Source of the DNA: Cryptomeria japonica
Lineage: Eukaryota; Streptophyta; Pinopsida; Cupressales; Cupressaceae
Length of the DNA stretch: 64,000 bases
NCBI RefSeq assembly: GCF_030272615.1
Contig: NC_081414.1
Span: forward strand, 816,704,396 to 816,768,395
Direction of reading: 5' to 3'
The notes under the pieces are model-generated. The model was given only the letters and a program-made list of their open reading frames with translations, was not told the origin of the DNA and made no database searches. Shown in pieces: positions 1-11,892 of the stretch. The stretch's first letter is position 1, and every line of letters starts with the position of its first letter. The position numbers and the translations under genes are program-made.

Positions 1-1640
1 GCCCTCATTCCTCCATTTTTAACAATCATCTTTCAAATTTGAAGCATCACACTTATGCTCAAATTCTTTCAAGCTTTCATATATGCTCATTTAGCCTCTT
101 TTAGATCATAAATTAGACTAATATGCATGCTAGAGTAATTTATTTATCATTTTAGCTCAATCATAGACTAAATATAGTATGTTAGGATAGTATTCATACT
201 AACCCTGTCATCTTATCATTTAGTTTATTGCATTTCTAGCATCATACATAGCTTATAACACATCTCATACTAAAATCAGTTAAAAATCTCTCTCGTTCTC
301 ATATTTGCCATCCCTAAACCATTTTGCTCAGTAATCTGAGAGCAAAACATTGGTTTGAGGGACATTGTGAGATAGAGAACCATGGGACCCTCCTTGAGAA
401 GCTGAGTAACACTGCGTTACTCCATAGCTTGCATCAAGAAGTCCTGTGTGTGTGTGTGGATTAGTATTTCTCGTATTTTTCACATTTTAAGTTTTATTCA
501 CCCACTTTTCCCGCATACAGGAGGTATAAAAACCTTACAAGCTCCAATGCATGATGGAGAGTAGGCTAATGCAAGAAAATTGTCTCTAAAACAGTGACTC
601 ACTGTTTTTTTACATTATTTTCACAAAGTAAACTTGCAAACAATGTCCTCATGGCTTAGAAAGCCTCTTTGACTTGGCATACAAACTTCTTCATCAAGGC
701 AAGTCTACTCAACTTTTAAATGCACTTGCTATAGTAGAGGAAAGCATTAGATTCCTTGAAGACCCTAGCCAAATGGCACACTTGCCTAGGGCTTAATGGC
801 CACAAAAACTCCTTACACCTGTATTCTTGAAAAAAAAACATGCATTTACATAGTCTACAAGTTGACCAACTGGTTCTTGGGAAGCCATGAGCATTTTAGG
901 ACTCCAAGAAGCCAAGTTGGTCAAGCATCCTTGCCAATTCCTAGACAAGGCAGTGAAATTGTCAAATCAAACTAATTTTGCCACAAACTCAAAACTTGAT
1001 AAAATCAAATGCCACAAAAGGGAAAAGTTTAAGAAAACATATTATAATCAGAAAATGCAAGAACAGTACGGCCAAGTACAGCTGGTGTACGGAGTGCTAT
1101 TCACATGGAGCCAAAAACTAGAGAAAACCAAACAAAACTAGTGTAAATTTGCAAAAATGCTTCTTCACTTCAAATGATCAACACTTACAATAGTTAAAAT
1201 AGGAGATTAAATACCTCTCCAAGTTGGTTAACCTCCTGTACAGATAGGTACATGTCCAAGGACACTTAATTTTGACATTTTGATGCCTAAATGACAACTT
1301 TTGGTGCCTAGAAAATGCAAGATTGACCTCCAAAACTCACCATCACCTAAAAATACTTCTAAAACCTAAAACCCAAACAAGAAACATGTCTAAAACCTTT
1401 TGAAAATAAAAACTACAAAAAAAACTCATTTTTCCATCATTTTGCCAGGCAACACCAAACTAGCAACTTTGAGCAAAAAGATGAAAACAAGAAACCAAAA
1501 CCCCATAATGAGTTCAAAACTCATCAAAACAACCTAGAACAACTTCAAAAACATCCTAAACAACTTTCCAACTTAAAACAACAAAAATCAAACCTGAGAT
1601 GAAAATGAAGCTGAGAATGAAGCTAGGTGCTCCTGCACCA
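1..1640 (-). mobile_element. LTR-like sequence, chromovirus type, open at window edge
   Basis: Read on the minus strand, the segment begins at 1640 with TGGTGCAGGAGCACCTAG. The same terminus opens the 3' LTR of the chromovirus at 28914 and recurs at about 62731 on the plus strand. The body shares an AAAAGTTGTCA-type motif with those two LTRs. The other end lies outside the window, and I see no polypurine tract next to 1641, so it could be a solo or truncated LTR. ORFs inside it look incidental. The LTR identity is inferred from the shared terminus; most of the body was not aligned. Confidence 0.4.
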
Positions 1641-3016
1641 TCGATTTTGATTTTGGATTGTGATGCTTGACTATGCTTCCTAGATTTCTATGTGACTTTG
1701 ACATTTCATGTTATATGGATGGTTAGAATAATGATGTTTTGAGCATGTGATGTTATATGATGTATCTTCACTCTGTGTGTTAGATGATTATAGATGGAAT
1801 ATTTTTGTAACATTTGTTAGAATTTTATCTTGATGCTCTTAGATGTATATCTGCCTTGATCTTACATTGCTTACTATCTCTGATGTGTTTGGGGTGAAGG
1901 GGAAAAGTGCCACATTGCTCTTTATGGGCAAGCTACGCCACTTCGATTCCTCTTTCATGATGTGAATCTATATGATATAGGCACATGTTTCGACGGTTGC
2001 TTATGCAGCTGTAGGTACCGAGCATCGACTCCACCTAAACTTGCAGGTTTGAACGTGCTCATCAACCCAATGATAAAGTGGAACCGAAGATATCAGTTAG
2101 ACCCTAGATTCTACCCCTTTTTGTCAGGTAACCTTGAGGTTGTGGTTAGCTTTGTGATGTCATTTTACCCATGTGTGGCGTTGTCAACCTTGGTTGCTTT
2201 GTGTGTGTGTAAGTTGGTGTGAATTTGACCTCACAAATTAATGGCATTTTAATACTCATGTTTATTCACTAAAGATTAATGAAATGAAAATAGTTTTAGT
2301 GTAGATTAAATTATTTAGACATCAAAGAATTAATTCTAGTTATATAACATTATATAACTTGGTTTAATTAATGTTGTTATGGAGGTTTTTCCTATGAAAA
2401 ATCTCTGCAACTCTTGAAGGAAAAATGGGAATTGAATAGGGAAAAATTGTTTTTACTGAAAATTTGGGGGTTGTTGAAAAATTGGGAAAAAAACTCTTGG
2501 TAAATTATTTTGGTGCATGTAGAAGAAATTTATTTGGGGGTTTTGGATTCGTCTTAAAAATCACCTGGAAAGGAATTTTGAGGAGGTTTGAATAGATATA
2601 AGTGGCTCCAGGACTGGATATGTTGATTTCACTGTTTGCATTGAAGGTTTGCTGTGGTTTTCTGATTTGCTTACTCCTTTAGATTTCTCCTAGGAAGAGA
2701 TTTTGAGGTAGGAAATTTTACCTTATTGTTCAAAAATTTTGGTTATTAAATTGAAAATTTTAGTTTTTAGATTATAAACAAGTTTTTGGGGTTTTACGTT
2801 TTGTTTGGGAAAAATCTTGCTATGAATTGAAAACAGTCCTATTGTGTGTTTTGGGCTTTCAATAAATTTGGAATGGGGTTGCTATATAAAAGAATTTGAT
2901 ATTTTTTTTGAAATAGATTTAGAATCTGGTAATAAGGTTTACTTTGATTTTCAATTCATTCAATTGGGAAACACTTAGTTTTAGATTTCTCTCGTGACTG
3001 TAGATTTCTTTGTATG
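1641..3016. other. Intergenic AT-rich stretch, no gene recognised
   Basis: No domain-bearing reading frame is visible. A short open frame at 1962-2222 has no recognisable motif. The sequence after 2230 is AT-rich with homopolymer runs. It may be old repeat sequence, but I cannot name the family. Confidence 0.5.
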
Positions 3017-3042
3017 ATATATATATATATATATATATATAT
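3017..3042. repeat. (TA)n microsatellite
   Basis: An uninterrupted TA dinucleotide run of about 26 bases in AT-rich DNA. Confidence 0.95.
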
Positions 3043-3142
3043 GTTTATCATTGATCAAATTGTCCATATATTTTGATCTCTTAATTTTTTAGTTTCTTGT
3101 GTAATTGAACCTCTGCCTGTGTTATTTGTGTAATTTGTGTTT

Positions 3143-3161
3143 ACACACACACACACACACA
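3143..3161. repeat. (AC)n microsatellite
   Basis: A pure AC run, followed by a short TA run. A short TG run occurs again near 3490-3506. These runs create the apparent ORFs of this interval. Confidence 0.95.
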
Positions 3162-3288
3162 AATATATATATGTTTATGAGAAACTTTGTTGTCAATATA
3201 TTATTTCTTTTGTCGTGTTTTTTTTTTTTATCACTCATTGTTATTATTTGGCCAAGTTGTGGATTTACATCCATAGCCATGGAGTAAA

Positions 3289-3382
3289 CCCATGACTGTG
3301 GGTGTAAAAGCCACAATCGTGGGCACACCACGACTGTGGGGTGCAAAACCCATAATTGTGGGGTGGCCACGATTGTGGGGTT
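3289..3382. repeat. Short imperfect repeat array, CACGATTGTGG-type
   Basis: Five imperfect copies of a roughly 20-base unit with the core CA(C/T)(G/A)A(C/T)TGTGGG, in both orientations, spaced about 15-25 bases apart. The origin is unknown. Overlapping frames on both strands through here are by-products of the repeat. Confidence 0.7.
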
Positions 3383-4013
3383 ACATCTCCAGTCTTGGTA
3401 CCCACAACAATCTCCATGGATCATTGGAAAAATATGCGTCGCTCTGTTTTCTTTTCGTGGTGCTTTTGATGTTAGGTTTCGATAATGATTATGTGTGTGT
3501 GTGTGCTTAATGTATTTCATTGTAATAAGATTTTCATTTTGTATGGGTAAGAATAATGAAAATGTGGTATTTGTTTTGTGAAGTATTGATGTATAGATTT
3601 TGGTATGTAATAGTGTTCATTTTATGGTTGGAATGTATCTTTTTGTTTGACTTATGTGATTGTAATCGAGTCTTGGTATTTCAGTTCTTGTGGGGTATTC
3701 TTCTAGTTCAAAGGTTTTATGTTTTCGTTCTAGAGGCCAGGGAAGGGTAATTGTGGTTTGCGTTTGTGAGGTCATGTTCTTTTCTTTGAATTAGTTGCCA
3801 GTTTGAAAGTTAGTTTGGGAGCTAGATGATGATTCCTAGCCCTTCCTATATCCTTCTGGAGATTCATTTTATTTAATCTAGCAAGAGGGTAATGCCTTGC
3901 TATGGTATCTTAGTGTTTTTCTTCATTGTGTTTTCCTTTCAGATCTTGGTTTTTGATTCCTAGGTGCTTTAATGGGAGAGTGACTTTCGTTGGGGGCCGG
4001 GACCCAAAGTGGT

Positions 4014-4312
4014 CGCCAGGGTAACCCAATGGAAGTTTGTTAATAAGTGATAACATAATATAATAAACTTGGGCATGTGGGTAGTTAGTTCACACTTAAA
4101 TAGATAATTGTTTTGGATGCCTCTCTTACTCCCAAATGCTCGTTTAGGTTCGGGGTTACACGAGAAGGCCTAGAGTGGCGTCCACCAATCTCATCTCCAC
4201 GAGAGGTTAGTGTGGTCCACTAGAGCTGTATGGGGGTTGGGGGTCGGGAGAGGTTACCAGGGTAACCCAGGATGGGGGTCGGAACCTAGTGAAGACTTGC
4301 CAAGGTAACCCA
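4014..4312. repeat. Dispersed motif GCCAGGGTAACCCA, three copies
   Basis: The motif occurs at about 4014, 4255 and 4298 with near-identical flanks (a gggtcgg-type lead-in each time). This suggests an internally repeated old LTR or unclassified repeat between about 3960 and 4320. No coding sequence is seen from 3400 to 5080. Confidence 0.5.
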
Positions 4313-5087
4313 TGACAACCTAGTGATGACACTCTTCCCAGTTGCTTACATAGTGGTTTTCTTGGTTATTCTTCTATGTTTGTCAGGCCTCTGGAATCCC
4401 ATGTATTATTTATTGTTCTTGAGAATTTCTTCAGTCATCTTGTGCTACCCTTATTTTGGTAATCTTGAGAATCCTTGTTCTTGACTAGCATATATTAGTG
4501 TTGTATCCATGTAAGCCTTGATTATGTTATTGCTTCGTGATTATTACCTCTCATGTCTTTGGGGTTTGAATGATACCTCCTAGCACGGGGGGTAGACCTT
4601 ATGGTACCACACGGATGGGTGGATTGCTTTTTGCATCCATTGGGTTTGGTACGAGATCTTTCATGTTCGTGATGGTTCGAGATGAATGCTGATGACCTAT
4701 CTTGCACTCCAGTTAGTGAGTTTCAGACATCCTTGTATTAGAAAGTTGTATCCATTGAGATATCATGTAATGTAATTATGATCAGTTGTATATTCATGGT
4801 TATGTAATCTGAACCATGCTCCTTGAGCAGGAGTATGTAATATTATTTGTAAAAGTATTTCCTTCCTTCATGTATATTTGAATATTGTTATATGTGTAGT
4901 TTCGTTGTGAGGCCTTGAGGACACTCAAAAGATGTTTATGTTGATGTATATTATATCCTTTTCTCGTGTGTTCATGATGATCATTGTAATGTATAGAACA
5001 TTTCTTCTTTAAAAAAAAATAAATTATTTGCATTTTATTGTGTATAATTGCATTGTCCTCTGGGCCTCATAGCGCGGGGCGCGGCAA

Positions 5088-5610
5088 CCAAATTGAAGTG
5101 TTTCCTTTGTTAAATGTGAATGATATGTGAATAATGCTTGAAAGGTGATGAGATAACATAATATGTGAAATGCATTGAATTGAATGTCTTTAAACACAAG
5201 AAAACAACAATAAATTATGCATGTGTGTATTAAATTAATACTTGTTGGAAAATAAATAGATAAAAATTGATCAGATTATAAATTTTCAAATAATATATTA
5301 AATTATTCTCTCAATTGAAAAATAAAATGATATACAAATATCCACATTACATGCATGGACCTACATGTTCTAGAATGAATGTGAAACTTTGAATTTATTT
5401 TAGAACATCAAATTGAATAGTTTCCTTTCTTAAATGTAAAATATATGTAAATAATACTTAAATAATAGAGATAATATGATATGTGAAATCCATTGAATAG
5501 AATGTATTTAAATACAAACAAAAAAATTATACACATGTAGGTATTGAATCATTCTCTCAATTGAAAAATAAAATAATATACAAATTACCATGTGTAGACC
5601 TAAATCATTC
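5088..5610. repeat. Tandem direct duplication, two diverged copies
   Basis: Copy 1 (about 5088-5400) and copy 2 (about 5405-5610) share the same order of blocks: an AAATTGAA...GTTTCCTTT start, a GATATGTGAAAT block, and a TTCTCTCAATTGAAAAATAAAAT block near the end. Copy 2 is shorter by internal deletion. There is no coding content. Confidence 0.7.
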
Positions 5611-5869
5611 TGTTAAGATGCGTCAAGATTTAAACGACTTGAGAGTAGAATAGCTGTTGAAGATTTTTACTGCACATTCTTCCTTGTATACCACTTAAAA
5701 AGGAATTGACACCCGTGAAATCGACATCTATCTAAACCAAAAGCTGGCAGGCATTTCCAAAGGAATCTGGTTAGCATGTTCATCTTCATTACACGGTATC
5801 GATTTACTACAACAACAAAAAAAATGATTTACAAGGAGGTAAACTATCTTGTGATTCAAGTTCAGTTTC

Positions 5870-6150
5870 AGTCCTCTGCAACCACAACAAGATGCCCATC
5901 TGAAGATTTAGTCTTAATCTTAAAATCCTCTGTTCATCGATTCTGCAACTGCTATTTGATTATGGAGTGTGATCTGAAATATGAAAGAAACAAATTTACA
6001 CGATAAAAAATCAGAAGCTATCCGTTTCACTCCTCTGCCGTGTCAAGATTTAGTCTCCATCATAACCATCGATTACATAGCCATTGATTGATCATATAGT
6101 TTGATCTGAGACATCGAAGAAAAAACCTTACACAATCAAAACCCAAAAGC
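5870..6150 (-). pseudogene. Degenerate extra copies of the kinase gene 3' end
   Basis: Two segments, about 5870-5985 and 6030-6115, resemble the last ~90 bases of the kinase gene that ends at 6177. In the first, one minus-strand frame gives TKSSDGHLVVVAED followed by a stop, matching the kinase C-terminus TKSSHQHLVLIAEGRD, with a frameshift upstream of it. The second copy is weaker. They probably arose by local tandem duplication of the terminal exon and are non-functional. Confidence 0.65.
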
Positions 6151-6176
6151 AACGAGAAATTTTTGGTGATTTTCTT

Positions 6177-7505
6177 TTAATCTCTCCCCTCTGCAATCAA
6201 AACAAGATGTTGGTGTGAAGATTTAGTCACCATCTGAAAAATCCCCTGTTCACTGATCTTGGAACTGTTATTAACATGGCCACCGACGAATGGCCCAAAG
6301 GCCAAGCTCTGATCAAGAGGGGGCTCCAACATCTCCAAACTCCCCTCCAGAATCCCCACAACAGTAGACATGGTGGGTCTCAGCCCACAACTGCTCTGAA
6401 TACACCAGAGTGCCAACTTTACAATTCTCTCCATCTCCACAGCTTCTTCATCTGAAACCTTAAGCCGACTGTCAAAAATCTCCTCCAAATTCCCTTCTCT
6501 GGCCTTCACCAGCGCAATGGTGGGCAAATACCAGTTCTCCTCATCTGCAGATCTGTCCACAACTCTGCGCCCACTCACCATTTCCAGAAGCACCATTCCA
6601 TAGCTATAAACGTCAGTTTTAGCACTAATTCCATACTGCAAAAACCATTCTGGTGCAATATAACCAGGTGTGCCCTTAACATGAACTGTCATAAGGCGGC
6701 TCTCACCCTCATCCAACAATTTCGCCATTCCAAAATCTGAAACTTTGGCTCTGAAATTCTCATCCAGAAGAATGTTCTGCGGCTTCACATCCAAATGCAA
6801 AATGCTGGACGTCGACTCCTCATGCAAATAAGCCAGAGCTCGTGCGGTCTGTAGTGCGACTTCATACCTGGTTTTCCAGTCGATTGTGCTGGTTTTGCTC
6901 TGGAAAAGCCAGTCGTAAAGAGACCCATTTTCCATGAATTCATAGACGAGCAAGTAACGTGAATCTTCGACGCAGAGGCCATGCAAGCGCACGAGATTCG
7001 AATGATTGAGCGAAGCCAGCGCCGTCACTTCTGCGACGAATTCCTCCACGCCTTCGTCGGCTTTGTGCAGGCGTTTCACGGCGACTTTTTTCCCGTCGGC
7101 AAGTGTTCCCTTGAAAACGGATCCGAATCCCCCACGACCGATCTCCGCCGTGAAATCGTTCGTCGCGATTTGCAGATCTGCGTAGCGGAAAACATTCGGA
7201 ACGCCGCTTACTTTCTTGAGGAAATCTTCGCTTATGGGGTAATCGCCGCCGCTGGTCACTCTGGCTATGGCGGTGCCTCTTTTCATGTTGAGATATTCTC
7301 TCCTCCACAAGCACACCATGAGGAATAATGTCATGATTATCATCCCCACTCCCAGGGAGTAGAAGACGAACAAGTTGGATGAGTGGTCTAAAAGAATGGC
7401 GCCCACCAGTAGGGTAGCAATGGCGGTTGCTAGGAGGCAGAGGATCAAAGAAAGAGATTTTTTGGGGTGTTTCTGGACGTACTTTGAAGCACTCTGCAAT
7501 TTCAT
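6177..7505 (-). CDS. Receptor-like serine/threonine kinase, ectodomain-less (SD2/S-domain type)
   Basis: A 442-residue uninterrupted frame. Two hydrophobic segments (about residues 16-39 and 45-67) are followed by a juxtamembrane stretch and a complete protein kinase domain (about 115-390). Visible motifs are the P-loop IGRGGFGSVFKG (122-133), the VAVK lysine (K144), the alpha-C glutamate (E159), the catalytic loop HLDVKPQN (237-244, so a non-RD kinase with Leu in place of Arg), DFG (257-259), GTPGYIAPEW with APE at 284-286, and the late Arg in LRPTM (376). The sequence resembles the kinase halves of plant G-type lectin/SD2 receptor kinases, but no lectin, S-locus or PAN ectodomain precedes it. 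The start at 7505 is supported because degenerate upstream copies conserve the same Met and the residues after it. It may act at the plasma membrane through a partner receptor, or be a truncated retained copy. No intron is needed to read it. Catalytic activity is inferred, not shown. Confidence 0.88.
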   Translation of the reverse strand: MKLQSASKYVQKHPKKSLSLILCLLATAIATLLVGAILLDHSSNLFVFYSLGVGMIIMTLFLMVCLWRREYLNMKRGTAIARVTSGGDYPISEDFLKKVSGVPNVFRYADLQIATNDFTAEIGRGGFGSVFKGTLADGKKVAVKRLHKADEGVEEFVAEVTALASLNHSNLVRLHGLCVEDSRYLLVYEFMENGSLYDWLFQSKTSTIDWKTRYEVALQTARALAYLHEESTSSILHLDVKPQNILLDENFRAKVSDFGMAKLLDEGESRLMTVHVKGTPGYIAPEWFLQYGISAKTDVYSYGMVLLEMVSGRRVVDRSADEENWYLPTIALVKAREGNLEEIFDSRLKVSDEEAVEMERIVKLALWCIQSSCGLRPTMSTVVGILEGSLEMLEPPLDQSLAFGPFVGGHVNNSSKISEQGIFQMVTKSSHQHLVLIAEGRD

Positions 7506-7689
7506 GGCGTTAACTGAGCTTCTTAAAATCTCCCTATATTTTTTGGTTGTTCTATTCTGGTGCAGTCACTTAAGAGCTCTGAGATTAAAGCAAAGTCAAA
7601 CTATGATTGAGTGGTTCTGTGAATTTAGGCACGTACCAGTAACTTTTAGGTCTATCTACGGCTAAAAGTGGATATGACGTCCCTCCATA

Positions 7690-8082
7690 ATAACTTCTTT
7701 CATTTCTATCAGTAATGCTTCAATGGCGGCTGCTAAGAGTCAGAGAATCAGCTCAGAGGACCAGAAAAAGAGACAGAATCAGAAAAAAGAGACTTTTTTT
7801 GATGTTTTTTGAGAGGGAGAAGTTCTCTGAATTCATGGCACCTTTGAATGTTCCATCTAGATCTAAAAATGAATATGGGATCTCTCAACTTTAACCTCTC
7901 TCTTGAATTTGTGACATCTATGAATGTTTCATCTAGATCTAAAGATGGATATGGGTCCCTCCACATTCTCTCTCATTCCCACCAATAGCACAATAATTGC
8001 GGCTGCTAGAAAAACAGAGAATCAGGAAAAACAAATTGGGTTTTTTTGTACATACTTTGAAAAACACTGCAATTTCATGGCG
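7690..8082 (-). pseudogene. Degenerate extra copies of the kinase gene 5' end
   Basis: Upstream of the kinase are two decayed copies of its first coding segment. At about 7975-8082 the minus strand reads MKLQCFSKYVQKNP..., then a stop, then LAAAIIVLLVG, clearly matching the kinase N-terminus MKLQSASKYVQKHP...LATAIATLLVG. At about 7700-7840 a second copy keeps a KKSL-F-LILSLFLVL stretch but has lost the start region. Neither leads into a kinase domain. With the 3'-end copies at 5870-6150, this shows repeated local duplication of the gene ends. Confidence 0.7.
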
Positions 8083-8099
8083 TCCACTGATTTTCTCTT

Positions 8100-8889
8100 C
8101 TCTGCTCTGGGCAGATCAATAAAGAAGAGATTCTTTAAGCAAGGTGGGTTGTTTTTAAGTTTTCAGAACCAAAAAACCAACTTTGAGATCGTTCACACAT
8201 GACCATTTGGGCGGAGTTACTAATATGTTTCACTAGAGGATTTGGGATAGAACAACCAGTTGACCAAAAGGAAACAATTCACCTTGTGGATCAAATCTGA
8301 TTACAAACATGCAATCAAAATAGAAATCCTAAATGTGTAATGTACTTCATGAAAAGGCGAGTCGGTGATAAACATTTGGACAGTCGACGGCTGGTAATGC
8401 TCATTCGTAACCAATGTCCCCACTTTCAGATATTTATTGATTTTTTCTCCGAGATTCCGTGTGGGCTATACTTTTTTAAATAATTGAATGAAAATACGTA
8501 TTCATGACCTGTATAATGGCCGGCGAGGCCCATTACTTTGACTGTTAGTTCCAATATTTCATGCTTCCCAATTTTTTTGACTGGTATTTGCAATGTTTTA
8601 AGCTCACTGTTTTTGAAACCTCTTCATTGTACTGGAAAAGGGAATCCATGACTTGCGCGCCTGAGTTTTAATAAAAAGAGTTTCAATGACGTGCATTCCC
8701 CCAATCACTGTAAAGTAATGTACTGATATTGTATTGTCAACGTCGTCTGTAGAAAGCAATTGAGTACGATGGAGCAGTTGCCCAACGACTCCAACTCTCG
8801 CACGCGTCACCATGCAATTTAATGTTAAATAAAATGCTCCGTGTTACACGTGTGTTAGGTTTTCAACGTTGGATTGCCTGGAATATTTT
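8100..8889. other. Intergenic, nothing recognised
   Basis: No domain-bearing frame, RNA gene or repeat terminus is visible. The small open frame at 8604-8813 on the minus strand has no recognisable feature. Confidence 0.5.
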
Positions 8890-9940
8890 TATACCTTATC
8901 TTATTTTTCAATCCTTTAGTCGATGACCCACCAAACCAATTATAGTGGGGCTCTTTTCAGTGAGGCGAACAAGAACAATCAGACTTTCTGGATATAGTAA
9001 AGTTGAAATAGTTTTTTTTATCAGAAAGTTATCTTTGGTTAAAGCAATCATTTGTGGGTATCTAATTTGTCAAAATAATTTTAGAGGTGAATCTGATCTT
9101 TCTACCTTTCATGAAGTTTGAATCTTGGAAGATGACATTGTTATTTCATTCGTTGTCTTCATCAATTGTATTTATTCAACTTTTTGTAATTTGTTATATA
9201 GAAATAGAGATACCAACATTTATGTAATTCAACTTGTTTCAAAAAAAAGAGCAAGCACTTCTGTTGTGAGGAAGGTTTTTATTGATTTGTATAGGTTATT
9301 TTCTTGCAATCTATTTGTCAATGACCTACTAATCCAATTATAATAGGCTCTGCTCAATGATAGGGAACAAACAAACGTTCTAGAAGCAATCACATGCAGG
9401 AAGAATCTGGTCCGTGTAATCATTCAAGGGTTGAACCTAGTCCAAACACATCTCATAAAATTTGAATCTTGGTGGATGACATTTTTATTGCGTATCACCA
9501 TCCTCATCAATTGTGCTTACTCAAATTATTGTAATCCATTACATAAAAACAGAGATGCCAATATCTACGTAATATAACTTGTTTCAAAAAACTAGCAAGC
9601 TCTTCCCCTGTGAGTGAAGGCTTTTATTGATTTTTATACATCATCTTATTGCAATCTATTAGTCCATGACCCCGCTAATCCAATTATAATGGGGCTATAA
9701 CAGAGAACAATCAAACTTTCTAGATATGGTAAATCTGAAATAGACCTTTACTTTAAATCAGAAAGTCATTTTCAATTAAGTAATTATATACAGAAGGATC
9801 CAATCCATCAAAATCATTATGAAATTAAACCTGATCTGAACACCTTTCTTTACGAAAGATATTTTAATCAGATACCATCATTCTCATCAATTATGTTCAC
9901 TCAAATTATTATAATTCTTTATATACAGATGTATAATCCA
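8890..9940. repeat. Degenerate tandem repeat, three copies of ~350-400 bp
   Basis: Copies start near 8890, 9300 and 9650. Each contains, in order, GTCxATGACC with CTAATCCAATTATAAT, a CAATCAxACTTTCTxGATATxGTAAA block (copies 1 and 3), TTTGAATCTTGGxxGATGACAT, CATCAATTxTxxTTACTCAA, and AACTTGTTTCAAAAAA (copies 1 and 2). Divergence suggests old duplications. There is no coding potential. Confidence 0.7.
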
Positions 9941-10544
9941 ACTCCTCATTTACTGTGAATGAATGTTTTATCTAAGGGACAAATGTCCCTGAGGAGAGAT
10001 TATTACAGTAAACAGACTAGGCAGACCATTTTTGGAAAGGTTTCAAAAATCTCTAAAGATCTCTGTCTCGAATCCATATGCATTGGTTTGTGAAGCAACT
10101 TGGGTTTGTTATTACATATGTTTCTGTCATTTCTGCCTGCCATAGTGGTTTTGTTCATCAATGAAATACTGTATTTATTTCTGCTTTTAGGTTAGACCCA
10201 GTTGTTTAGCTGATAGGTTTTCTGTCTGTGGGCAGCGATAATATGGTTTGGAAGCGGCAGTCATATAAATAGTCAGAAATATATGTATAAAGAAACGTAT
10301 TGAGAGTCTCTTTTATGTCAGAAATACATGTATAAAGAAACGTATTGAAAGATAGATATATTAATTATACTAATTCACTGTTACATCTTTTTTTTCTTTG
10401 TAGAAAGTTATTTCCTCTTCTAATAGTATTTGGGCATCTACTTTAATGATTTTGTAACTATTAGGGCATCTACTTTAATGATTTTGTAACTATTAATGAT
10501 TTTGTAATTATTAGTGACTTTAAAGATTTGTTTTTAGATTTATT

Positions 10545-10890
10545 CTTAGGTTATAGATAATAGATAAGATAGATTGGATGGATGGATGGACAAATAGATA
10601 AATAGATAGATCAATTGATTGATTGATCGATGGATGGATAGATCATAGATAGATGGGTAGATGGAGGGATGCACAAATAGATAAACAGATAGATCAATTA
10701 ATTGATTGATCAATGGATGAATGGATAGATCATAGATAGATGGGTAGATGGATGGATGGACAAATAGATGAATAGACATATCGATTGATTGATTGATCGA
10801 TGGATGGATATACCATAGCTAGATGGGTAGACAGACGGGCGGATGGATGAATAGGTAGGTAGGTAGATTGGTTGGTTGGTTGACTTTTAG
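10545..10890. repeat. GATA/GATG minisatellite
   Basis: A higher-order array of GATA, GATG and GATT tetramers. A unit of roughly 95-110 bases, running from the gatggatggatggacaaat block to the atcatagatagatgggtag block, is repeated about three times and ends in (GGTA)n and (GGTT)n. A shorter relative lies at 12830-12960. ORFs here are repeat translations. Confidence 0.9.
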
Positions 10891-11892
10891 ATTTCTTTTG
10901 ATGGATAAATTTATTAATTATACTAATTCATTGTTACATCTTTGTTTTTCTTTGTAATCGGTTCTTTCCTCATCTCATAGTATTTGGGCATCTACTTTAA
11001 CGATTTTGTAACTATTATTATTATTTTTATCTCATATAACTATTTCATATATTTATCTTAAAATATTGAATATGCACGTAATAGGGCTTAGCTTAGTAAC
11101 ACACAATTTAAGAATTTCTATCAATTAAAAAAATGTAAACAAAATGAATAGATTATATCTATCCTCTACGGGGGTCCGATTGAGGAGTCGCGTTCGATAT
11201 ATATCTATAGATCCGATGGGACTCGAACCCAATCCCTCAACTAAATATAGAGGTGTGCCTGATCACCGGATCTACAAGTAATAGATTTCTATCTAATAAG
11301 TAATATATCTACTTCTTGGGGGTGGGGTTCATTCCTATTAGCCAATTAGTAATTAGAATTATTGATTTGTATTGGTGCCCTATTCGGTTAGTTTGGAATG
11401 CAAGAGTAGTGAAGTGGAGAGGTACTTCAAGTCGCTCGACCAACCTCAACTTGCTAGCCCTTCAAAGTTTTGCCGCTGTGCCACTGCTATCCGCTGTTTC
11501 CCTCCTCAATTTGCCTAGTTTTGCCACTGCTATCCGCTACCCATAGAATTGCCCCAGCCGAATTGGGCAGGGGATAGTTGGAGGTAGATTAGTTGGCATG
11601 TTACGTATAGAATCGAGGTCAAAGGCAGGATCTAGGCCTATTAAGATCATCCAGGACTTGAACCTAGACTTCATTCATCATTTCAGTTAGAATGAAGGTA
11701 CCAAACTGATCTATACGTAACATCCGACCCTATCCTTCCCTTCCTTAACCTTAACCCAGCCCGTTAGGGCTGCACTCACTGAAGTATAGTATAGGGCAGG
11801 GGATCGGAATCAAATAAAATAAAATGTTGTTAACTTTTTTTTTCTTTTCCGTAGTTCTAAACGAATTCATTCTATAGTACAGATAGCCGCAC

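Noticed and set aside
6940..7328. Open frames overlapping the kinase gene on both strands
   Set aside because: Shadows of the kinase reading frame; no domain of their own.
10546..10779. Minus-strand frame rich in Ile, His, Tyr, Ser and Pro
   Set aside because: Pure translation of the GATA/GATG minisatellite.
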